Assembly (NCBI RefSeq): GCF_050753365.1
Contig: NZ_JBLZFY010000083.1
Location: 1-18,852, forward strand
Reading direction: 5' to 3'
Length of the DNA stretch: 18,852 nt
Source: Geminocystis sp050753365
GTDB lineage: Bacteria > Cyanobacteriota > Cyanobacteriia > Cyanobacteriales > Cyanobacteriaceae
Under the pieces are notes generated by a model. It saw only the letters and a list, made by a program, of their open reading frames with translations. It was not told the origin of the DNA and did not search any database. Below, one piece after another: positions 1-7,326 of this stretch (its first letter is position 1; every line of letters starts with the position of its first letter). Made by a program: the position numbers and the translations under genes.

Positions 1-72
1 AGGGATATTTTCAGGTATTTTCTCTAAGGTTATTTTTCCTTGATGATAAGTTCCTTCAATAGTTTTTAACAT
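1..72 (-). CDS. Antitoxin-like protein, N-terminal 24 residues (partial)
   Basis: A minus-strand reading frame starts at ATG 72-70 and runs off the left edge. It encodes 24 visible residues beginning MLKTIEGTYHQGKITL. A short start of the form MLKTIEGxYxxGKIxLxExP is typical of small cyanobacterial antitoxins of the AF2212/DUF104-like type, which are usually followed by a PIN-domain toxin gene; here the partner would lie left of the window. A purine-rich AGAGGAT lies about eight bases before the start and could be the ribosome binding site. The assignment rests on the N-terminus only, so the family is an inference. The frame start and the open frame are directly visible. Confidence 0.6.
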   Translation of the reverse strand, partial: MLKTIEGTYHQGKITLEKIPENIP

Positions 73-125
73 AATTTATCCTCTTATCTTTTGTTTATTA
101 TATTTAATTTTAATCTCATCTTGTC

Positions 126-573
126 TCGATCGAACCCCCTATCCTGTCATTGCGAGGTACGAAGCAATCTCCAAACTCGATCGAACCCTCCCCCCGTCAT
201 TGCGAGGCACGAAGCAATCCCTAAAATCGATCGAACCCTCCCCCGTCATTGCGAGGTAACGAAGCAATCCCTCAAAACTCGATCGAACTTCCCTGTCATT
301 GCGAGGTAACGAAGCAATCTCCAAAATCGATCGAACTTCCCTGTCATTGCGAGGTAACGAAGCAATCTCCAAAATCGATCGAACCCTATCCTGTCATTGC
401 GAGGTAACGAAGCAATCCCTAAAATCGATCGAACTCAGGTATCCTGTCATTGCGAGGCACGAAGCAATCCCTAAAATCGATCGAACCCCCTATCCTGTCA
501 TTGCGAGGTACGAAGCAATCTCCAAACTCGATCGAACTCCCCTATCCTGTCATTGCGAGGTGACGAAGCAATC
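126..573. repeat. Tandem array of nine HIP-plus-hairpin repeat units
   Basis: Nine units with a period of 48 to 53 bp. Each has TCGATCGAAC (or a close variant), a short C/T-rich spacer, and GTCATTGCGAGG followed by TAC, CAC, TAAC or TGAC and GAAGCAATC, then a short CTCCAAAA or CCTAAAA linker. The motif copies begin at 146, 196, 245, 295, 343, 393, 446, 497 and 549. ATTGC and GCAAT inside each copy are complementary, so each unit can fold into a small hairpin. Reading frames through the array give a repeating EAISKIDRT-like peptide on plus and an EIASLPRND-like one on minus. These are translation artefacts of the repeat, not genes. Confidence 0.9.
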
Positions 574-1163
574 TCATCTTTCTAGTTATGAAAATTGCAC
601 CTTCTTGAAAAATTGTTAACTTTTATTACAGAAACAAACTTTTTTCTTGAGGTCAAAATACTATGTAAGAGTACATATTTTGCTGATTAAGCAAAGGAAA
701 TTCGGGTGAATTATGAATGCCCATAAAACCCATAACCTCCCATTAAAAGTGAACTTGCCTTGTATCACTGAGTCTTCGCTTCTTTTGTCGGGGGGGAGTA
801 ATACACTATTGGCGATTCTCTCCATATATCGTCAGTGTTTGCCCAGAATAACTAAAACTGTTCAAATCAGAGGTGCGATCGAATCTCAAAGAGCTACTAA
901 CCAATATCCTTGCCTTTGTGTTTTAAGTATTTCTATAACCCCTTCACCATTAAAACCGAAATCAATCACTCACAAGGGAAAAAACTCATTTCTAACTACG
1001 AGGGAAGAATCTCAAACCCTAAACTTTTGGGAAAGATACCTAAACTCCATAAATCACGAACGATCGCCCCCATAAATCAATAAATCAATTAATCAATTGA
1101 AGTAAAAATAAATAGAAATATAGCTCAACAAGTAAAAACCAAATTAGTAATTAAATTCATGTC
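574..1163. other. Intergenic region upstream of the giant protein; no gene supported
   Basis: About 590 bases between the repeat array and the giant protein gene. A 120-codon open frame exists at 713-1075 on plus, with an AAAGGAA about 20 bases before its ATG. Its product is rich in S, T, P and N, shows no recognisable motif and has no neighbour support, so it is not called as a gene. Positions 1073-1100 carry irregular repeats of AATCA just upstream of the next gene. No convincing promoter hexamers or terminator were seen. The leader of the 1164 gene presumably lies here. Confidence 0.5.
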
Positions 1164-4100
1164 ATGAACAACTTCACATTATACGATCCAAATAATGACT
1201 CACCATTATCTCTACTAAATCAAATTATTTCAAGCATAGATGGAATTGAAATTAATGCAAATAGTGTTAATTTCATTGGAAATGAACAGTCAACCTCTTT
1301 TTTCGATGCCATTAACTTTGGACAAGGAATTACTTTAAATCAAACAGGGATTTTATTAACCAGTGGTAATGGTACTCCTCCTTTACTAAATACTGAAAGT
1401 GCATACAGTGTGGACTTAGGATTTCCAGGTGATTCTCAGTTGACAGCAATTGTTCAAAATGCTTTCGGAGGGGCTGGTGAAACATTTGATAGCAGTGTTT
1501 TAGAATTTTCTTTCACTCGTACTAATTCATCTGTTAATTCTATTCTTATTGATATAATCTTCGGTTCAGAGGAATTTCCTAATTTTATTAACTCCTCTTT
1601 TGTAGATATTGGTGCAGTCATTGTCAATGATAGAAATTATGCTTTGATTGATGGAGATTTGAACAAACCTTTAAGTGTTATTAGTGCTACAGTAGAAGAT
1701 GGTCGTTTTACTGATAACACTAATGGTATTCTGCCTATTGAATATAACGGCATCACACAAAGATTGGTGATCCCAATTCCTCTTGAAGAGGGAGTGGATG
1801 ACTATAGCGTAAGGATTGGTATTGCGGACACTGGGGATGGAATTTATGATTCTGGCTTATTTGTTTCTAATTTTCGTACAAGTACAACTAATATAGGAGA
1901 AGTTCCTTTAACAGTGGTAGAAGCACCAAGTCTTCCGTTTCAAATAGATCATGGTTTTCTTGAGCTTTTGTCAAAAGTATTAGTTTATGAAGATTGGGCA
2001 TCTGACCCTTTAAAATACGAATTAGAACTCCAAAACTCACAATACAATACCCAAAATTTATCTTACACACTAAACAAAGTTTGGGATGATAAGAGTACTG
2101 GATTTTATGCGATTGGACTTACAGCAGAGAATGCTCCTCCTATTTTGGTCATCAGAGGTACTGGTGATCCACTTGATTTTTTAGATGATGCTAACCCTAG
2201 CGGAATTGGCTTTACTCAATTTAATAATAATCGAGATGTTAATAATCCAGATGGAATCTTTCAATGGTTAATTAGTCAAGATCGTAACTTTGCACCTTAC
2301 ATAACAGGTCATAGTCTAGGAGGTGCTTTATCTCAGTGGTTTGCTTCTTATATCACCGACGTAACAGATGATTTACCTTTGGGAGAAGTTGTCACTTTTA
2401 ACTCACCTGGCATATCGCCATCCATTAATTTTCAAGGAAATAATTACGGTACAAGTTTATTTCAATTAAGTGAAGTTGATGGAGTTACTCACTATGTAAC
2501 TTCTGCGGATATTGTTAGTCTTGCTGGATTAACTTATATTCCTGGTGATGTAAGATTTTTTGATTATTCTGCTTTACCCAATATATTGAATTTATTTCCT
2601 TCTACTCATCTCACACCCATTTTAGGTTTGGGAGAAGACAAAATTTCTGATGGAACTTTAAGTTCAATTCCTTTTTCTTTCCTAAACTCTCCCTTATTTA
2701 ACTATAGTAGTGATTTAGATCATGTAATTCTTCAATTCGCAATTTCTAAATTTTTCGTTCCATTAGGATCAACAATCGCAGCTAGTTTAAGTTCTAGATT
2801 TGGTACAGAGACTTTACGTACAACGACTGGGCTTTTAATCGATCTTGCGGACTTTTTAGCTAATTTGGGACAAGACGGTCTTGAAATACTACAATCAGCG
2901 GTTATTGCCATCGGTAATGGGGGAGCTGCGGCATTGGAGGCGATCGCAGACTGGGGAATCGATGCTTTCGAGGCGGTGAGTTCTTGGACTGCTGATACAT
3001 GGAATAAAGCAAGTTCTTGGACTGGAAACACTTGGAGTGCCACGGTTGATTTTACCGTTGATAATTGGAACACTGTGACAGAGGCACTAAAAGATGTTGC
3101 ATTTGAGGCAGGTAAGTTTGTTATTAACAAAACTTTGGATTATTTTCTTCCAAACTTGTCTCCTTTATTGCCTTTTCAAGTTTTTTCACAGACATTAAGT
3201 GAAACCACTGCAATGGGTGTTGGGGCTGAAAATACGAACAGCACAGTAATCGAAGTAAGTATTAATATCTCCCAACCAAGCGAAGATGTTATTTCCTTAG
3301 ATTATGCTACTGTCAATGGCTCTGCTATTGAGGGAGAAGATTATGTGGCTAGTAGTGGTACAATCACTTTTCAACCGGGTGAAACGGAAAAATTAATTCC
3401 CATTGAAGTGCTTGGTTTGGATACTTGGCAAGAAGGAAAAACTCTTAGTGTTCAATTAAGTAATCCCCTTAATGTTCTTCTCCTTTTAGATGACCAAATT
3501 ACAGTTACGATTAACCCTAATAACGCACCTATTTTATTAAATCCCATTGAAAATCAAGAGGGTGCTATTAATGAGTTTCTCGACTTTCAAATCCCTGATG
3601 ACACTTTTGCTGATCAAGATCAGGAATTAGGTGATACCTTAACCTATAGTGCAACTCTCGCAGATGGTATTGATCTTCCTTCTTGGCTTATCTTTGATCC
3701 CATTAATTTAATTTTTAGCGGTTTACCAAAAAATATTAATATTGACAATTTAGCTGTCATTGTTACGGCAACAGATGAAGCTCAAGAGTCAGTGAGTGCA
3801 GAATTTATCTTAAATATTATTGTGCCTGAAGAAAATCTAGTTTTACCTGCTGGGGTAAATACTGCAACTTTATTTGAAGATAATGAAGGCAATAATGCGT
3901 TTCAGGGTAGTACAGCACCTGATGTTTATAATTTAACTCCCGGAAGTTCTAATGTTATTCAAGGTACACTAGAGCAACTAAATCAAGATATTGTCTTTAA
4001 CTTTGAGTCTAATGACGTAATTTTAGTTAAAAATGTTCAGTTTACGGCTAATCAATTAATTGTTACTCTCGGTTCAGCTATTTTAGAAATTGATAGTGAT

Positions 4101-6605
4101 GGTAATGGAGAAACCGATGCAACTATTATTTTAGAAGGTGATTACAGTAATGGCGTTTTTATGGTTGAAACATTGTTAAATGATACAAAGATTGTGTTTA
4201 ATACGCCTCCTACGGGAGTAAATTTAACTTCTATCATTACGGAATTACAAGAAAATACAGCTATTGGTGAGGGTATTAAAGTGGCAGATATTGCCATTGT
4301 GGATGATGCTTTAGGTGATAATCTTTTATCCCTAACGGGTGCAGATGCTGATAGTTTTGAAATTCGAGGTAATGAGTTATTCTACATCGATGAATCACCT
4401 AATTTTGAAAGTAAAAATCAATATGAAGTGACACTAAATGTGCAAGATTTAAGTTTAGGAGAAGATGTTTTTGCTAGTAGTGATTTCACTTTAACTATCT
4501 TAGATGTTAATGAAAGCTCAAGTATTACATCGGTCAATGTTTTTACCCTTCCTGAAAATACCACGACAGTAGCTACTATTACGGCTACCGATCCTGATGT
4601 AGGGGATGTTTTAACCTATAGTATTACAGGAGGAGCAGATGCAGATTTATTTGAGATTAACTCCGAAACGGGAGCGTTAAGTTTCAAAGAAGCACCAGAT
4701 TTTGAAAATCCCTTAGATGATGGTGGCAATAACATTTATGATCTGGAAGTAACGGTAACAGATCAAGGAGATTTAACCGCTCAACAGTCGATCGAAGTTA
4801 CGGTAACAGATGTGAATGAAGCACCCACTGCAGTTAACCTTAGCAATACTATTACAGAATTAGCCGAAAATACTGAAGTAGGTACTGGTATCAAAGTCGC
4901 TGATATTACTATTATCGATGATGCTTTAGGCACGAATGAGCTTTCCTTAACAGGTGTCGATGTTGATAGTTTTGAAATTATTGGTACAGAATTATTCTAT
5001 ATCGGTGAATCTCCTGATTTTGAAACCAAAAATCAATATCAAGTCACCGTAAATGTGGATGATGATACCGTAGGAGATACTCCTGATGCTACCGTCAATT
5101 TTACTTTAGCCATCACCGATGTCAATGAAGCCCCCATCGTCAATCAACCTATTGCAGATCAAACTGCACAAGAAGCGAATGTTTTTAGTTTGATAATTCC
5201 AGAGGATACCTTTATTGATCCAGAAGCAGATACTTTGTTTTATAGTGCCTCTCTTGAGGATGGTACTACTCCTTTACCTAGTTGGTTAAATTTTGATATT
5301 GAAACCTTAACTTTCAGTGGCACTCCTAGCAGTGATGATGTAGGAAATTTAACTGTTGGGGTATTTGCTAATGATGGTTTTCTGACAACTTTTGAGCTTT
5401 TTACTATCTCGATCGAACCCATGCCCAACAATCCACCTACCATTACTTCACCGAATACTTTTACTATCCCTGAAAATAGCAACATTGTAGGCAATATTAC
5501 TGCCACTGATCCTAATGAGGGAGATGTTTTAACCTATAGTATTACAGGAGGAGTAGATGCAACTTTCTTTGATATTAACCCCGAAACGGGAGCGTTAAGT
5601 TTCAAAGAAGCACCAGATTTTGAAAATCCTTTAGATGATGGTGGTAATAACATTTATGTTCTGGAGGTAACGGTAACAGATCAAGGAGATTTAACCGCTC
5701 GACAGTCGATCGAAGTTACGGTAACAAATGTAAATGAAGTCGCCTTCGATGGACGAGTAATCGTTTATGCTTCCTCTTTTTCTGATGGTGAAATTATCAT
5801 CCCCCCCAATCCTGATACTGCCTCAAGATTTATTGGCGACGATCGAAATAACATTTTTGAACCTAGCACGGCTTCTGACTATTTCGATCTTACCTCTGGA
5901 GGTGCTAATACCATTCAAGGTACATTATCCCAATTAAACGGCGATATTATCGAAGGGTTCGATCGAACTGATAAAATTATCATTCAAGGTAGCGTATTTA
6001 GTGCAGATCAACTTCAAGTCACCTTTAGTTCAGCTATTTTAGAAATTGACAGCAATAACGATGGTAACACTGATGCTACCATTACCCTCGAAGGAGATTT
6101 CAGCAATGCCTTATTTATCGTCAATCAAGGGGAAAATAGTACAGAAATTAGTTATGATATTCTGAATACTTCGATTAATCGTTTTCGCCATCAAGATACA
6201 GTAGGAGGGTATTTGTTCGCAGGAGAAGAAGAAAGCCAAAGCATCCGAGACAATTACCCCAACTTTATAGAGGAAGGATTCGCCTTTAAAGTAGCTACAC
6301 AGGGAGGAGATAGTTTAATGAGGATTAATCGCTTCCAAAATCAAGACATTCCCGGTGCTTATTTATTTGCAGGAGAGGAAGAAAGTCAAAGTATTCGAGA
6401 CAATTACCCTATGTTTGTGGAAGAAGGTATTGCCTTTTATGCAGCCGCCCCCGGTAGCAGTACAGGGGAATCTATCTATCGTTTCCAAAGTTTAATTAAT
6501 CCGGGTAGTTATATTTTTGTCGGGGAGACAGAAAGACAAAGTATCTTTGAAAATTACTCACACGCTTTTGTAGAGGAGGGCATTGCCTTTGAATTATTGG
6601 CTTAA
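1164..6605 (+). CDS. Giant modular secreted or surface protein with choice-of-anchor L, lipase, Calx-beta and cadherin-like domains
   Basis: 1813 residues with no N-terminal signal peptide, as is usual for type I secretion substrates. Domains in order, approximate: choice-of-anchor L, 35-240 (FGSEEFPNF at 133, IADTGDGIYDSGLF at 220); class-3-lipase-like alpha/beta hydrolase, 255-490, with GHSLGG at 382-387 (Ser384) and plausible partners Asp449 and His482; a hydrophobic, Trp-rich segment, 560-670; Calx-beta, 690-785; a CADG/Ig-like domain from 788; a secretion-type module, 893-1010; cadherin-like repeats at about 1015, 1118 and 1221; another CADG-like domain from 1322; a fourth cadherin-like repeat, 1423-1530; a second secretion-type module, 1552-1670; and three repeats of about 45 residues ending in EEGIAF-like motifs, 1671-1813, resembling DUF5648-type repeats. 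Classic GGxGxD nonapeptides are absent. The likely role is an extracellular calcium-dependent adhesin with esterase activity, which is inference. The ATG at 1160 stops after two codons, which favours the start used. Confidence 0.88.
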   Translation: MNNFTLYDPNNDSPLSLLNQIISSIDGIEINANSVNFIGNEQSTSFFDAINFGQGITLNQTGILLTSGNGTPPLLNTESAYSVDLGFPGDSQLTAIVQNAFGGAGETFDSSVLEFSFTRTNSSVNSILIDIIFGSEEFPNFINSSFVDIGAVIVNDRNYALIDGDLNKPLSVISATVEDGRFTDNTNGILPIEYNGITQRLVIPIPLEEGVDDYSVRIGIADTGDGIYDSGLFVSNFRTSTTNIGEVPLTVVEAPSLPFQIDHGFLELLSKVLVYEDWASDPLKYELELQNSQYNTQNLSYTLNKVWDDKSTGFYAIGLTAENAPPILVIRGTGDPLDFLDDANPSGIGFTQFNNNRDVNNPDGIFQWLISQDRNFAPYITGHSLGGALSQWFASYITDVTDDLPLGEVVTFNSPGISPSINFQGNNYGTSLFQLSEVDGVTHYVTSADIVSLAGLTYIPGDVRFFDYSALPNILNLFPSTHLTPILGLGEDKISDGTLSSIPFSFLNSPLFNYSSDLDHVILQFAISKFFVPLGSTIAASLSSRFGTETLRTTTGLLIDLADFLANLGQDGLEILQSAVIAIGNGGAAALEAIADWGIDAFEAVSSWTADTWNKASSWTGNTWSATVDFTVDNWNTVTEALKDVAFEAGKFVINKTLDYFLPNLSPLLPFQVFSQTLSETTAMGVGAENTNSTVIEVSINISQPSEDVISLDYATVNGSAIEGEDYVASSGTITFQPGETEKLIPIEVLGLDTWQEGKTLSVQLSNPLNVLLLLDDQITVTINPNNAPILLNPIENQEGAINEFLDFQIPDDTFADQDQELGDTLTYSATLADGIDLPSWLIFDPINLIFSGLPKNINIDNLAVIVTATDEAQESVSAEFILNIIVPEENLVLPAGVNTATLFEDNEGNNAFQGSTAPDVYNLTPGSSNVIQGTLEQLNQDIVFNFESNDVILVKNVQFTANQLIVTLGSAILEIDSDGNGETDATIILEGDYSNGVFMVETLLNDTKIVFNTPPTGVNLTSIITELQENTAIGEGIKVADIAIVDDALGDNLLSLTGADADSFEIRGNELFYIDESPNFESKNQYEVTLNVQDLSLGEDVFASSDFTLTILDVNESSSITSVNVFTLPENTTTVATITATDPDVGDVLTYSITGGADADLFEINSETGALSFKEAPDFENPLDDGGNNIYDLEVTVTDQGDLTAQQSIEVTVTDVNEAPTAVNLSNTITELAENTEVGTGIKVADITIIDDALGTNELSLTGVDVDSFEIIGTELFYIGESPDFETKNQYQVTVNVDDDTVGDTPDATVNFTLAITDVNEAPIVNQPIADQTAQEANVFSLIIPEDTFIDPEADTLFYSASLEDGTTPLPSWLNFDIETLTFSGTPSSDDVGNLTVGVFANDGFLTTFELFTISIEPMPNNPPTITSPNTFTIPENSNIVGNITATDPNEGDVLTYSITGGVDATFFDINPETGALSFKEAPDFENPLDDGGNNIYVLEVTVTDQGDLTARQSIEVTVTNVNEVAFDGRVIVYASSFSDGEIIIPPNPDTASRFIGDDRNNIFEPSTASDYFDLTSGGANTIQGTLSQLNGDIIEGFDRTDKIIIQGSVFSADQLQVTFSSAILEIDSNNDGNTDATITLEGDFSNALFIVNQGENSTEISYDILNTSINRFRHQDTVGGYLFAGEEESQSIRDNYPNFIEEGFAFKVATQGGDSLMRINRFQNQDIPGAYLFAGEEESQSIRDNYPMFVEEGIAFYAAAPGSSTGESIYRFQSLINPGSYIFVGETERQSIFENYSHAFVEEGIAFELLA
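4602..4822 (+). repeat. Intragenic duplication, copy A (cadherin-like repeat)
   Basis: This 221-bp stretch inside the giant gene matches 5520-5740 in the same orientation with about 15 differences by eye. It includes an identical run of about 50 bases around the codons for ETGALSFKEAPDFENP. Several of the changes are synonymous. It encodes most of the second cadherin-like repeat. Confidence 0.9.
5520..5740 (+). repeat. Intragenic duplication, copy B (cadherin-like repeat)
   Basis: Partner of 4602-4822, about 93 percent identical by eye and in frame. It encodes most of the fourth cadherin-like repeat. The spacing of 918 bp (306 codons) means that recombination between the copies would delete or duplicate an in-frame block of one cadherin plus one CADG module. 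Confidence 0.9.
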
Positions 6606-6638
6606 TCTTTGGTAGAATATATTAGATTTTGATGATTT

Positions 6639-6660
6639 TGGGTTACACTTCGTTAACCCA
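6639..6660 (+). terminator. Hairpin downstream of the giant gene
   Basis: TGGGTTA and TAACCCA form a perfect seven-pair stem around an eight-base loop containing CTTCG, 33 bases after the stop codon. It is followed by AACCTACGGG. This resembles a common cyanobacterial intergenic repeat (GGGTTnC...TAACCCAACCTACGGG). There is no T-run, so its role as a terminator is uncertain. Confidence 0.45.
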
Positions 6661-6675
6661 ACCTACGGGATTAGG

Positions 6676-6709
6676 TTCGATCGCTAAAAGCTGCACTGCT
6701 CGATCGAAC
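6676..6709. repeat. 34-bp HIP-flanked repeat, copy 1
   Basis: TTCGATCGC ... CGATCGAAC with an interior AAAAGCTGCACTGC. A second copy, TTTGATCGC ... TGATCGAAC with AAGGGCGGCGCTGC inside, lies at 18582-18615. The two share the pattern TTYGATCGCYAARRGCKGCRCTGC then GATCGAAC. The ends are inverted repeats of the HIP-like core. Confidence 0.65.
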
Positions 6710-6721
6710 CTCCCTCCCCCC

Positions 6722-6800
6722 GTCATTGCGAGGAAACGAAGCAATCCCCCTACAATCGATCGAACTCCCCTATCCTGTCATTGCGAGGCACGAAGCAATC
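6722..6800. repeat. Two further copies of the GTCATTGCGAGG hairpin motif
   Basis: Copies at 6722-6746 (with GAAAC in the loop) and 6777-6800 (with CAC), separated by a TCGATCGAAC site, have the same spacing as units in the array at 126-573. The giant gene is therefore flanked on both sides by the same repeat family in the same orientation. Confidence 0.85.
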
Positions 6801-7326
6801 CCTAAAATCGATCGAAAATCATTTGTACAAAAGCTCTAAATAGGATATATTAAGAAATTGAGTATAAAATTAGTCGGTCAAGTGAAGTACTGGAGGTTGT
6901 TTCAAAAACTAGACAAAAAACATAGTTTTGTTGCCTTAATATCTTAACTTATTGCCTCTAGCCATCAACACTATTTAAAGATAGATGAATCAATTAATTC
7001 AGCATAACCCACCATCATCGGTAAATCTTCTTATGCTTTGAACTTTGAATGACTATTTTAGAAAGACGATTATTTTTCACGGAAGCAAAACTCGTTTTTC
7101 ACAGGTTATCTCAAAGTAATTTTTATCTGAATCTCCATCTTTCTTTATTGCTATCTATGAAGACTAAATTTTATACTCACAGTTTATATTGTTTCCCTAA
7201 AACTTAAACAAATTTTTGGCAAAGTTAATACACTCCTTTGAGGTGAAGCAATTACAAGTTAGTCAAAAATGAAAGGGAAACTACTCAGCAACAACGTTAT
7301 TATTCATAATTGAAAGGATAGAGTAA
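6801..7326. other. Intergenic region; no gene seen
   Basis: About 525 AT-rich bases between the repeats and the zam-like gene. Several stop codons interrupt every frame. AAAACTA at 6905-6911 and TAGTTTT at 6923-6929 can pair, just after GAGGTTGTTTCAAAAACT, which looks vaguely like an insertion-sequence end; no partner end or transposase fragment was recognised. GAAAGGAT, about ten bases before the ATG at 7327, is the likely ribosome binding site of the next gene. Confidence 0.5.

Noticed and set aside
126..573. CRISPR array
   Set aside because: Units are of similar size, but the material between the motif copies is itself repeated rather than unique, and no cas genes are present.
91..619. 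Open frames of 72 to 106 codons through the repeat array on both strands
   Set aside because: They encode only the translated repeat unit (EAISKIDRT-like or EIASLPRND-like), change frame with the one-base indels between units, and have no independent support.
713..1075. 120-codon plus-strand open frame upstream of the giant gene
   Set aside because: Product has no recognisable motif, a low-complexity S/T/P/N-rich composition, and no conserved neighbour. The ribosome-site-like AAAGGAA is too far from the ATG.
6880..6930. Possible insertion-sequence end (GAGGTTGTTTCAAAAACT) with a small hairpin
   Set aside because: No matching opposite end, target duplication or transposase fragment was found nearby.
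6960..7160. Possible transposase remnant on the minus strand
   Set aside because: The longest stretch without stops is about 24 codons and resembles no family I can name.
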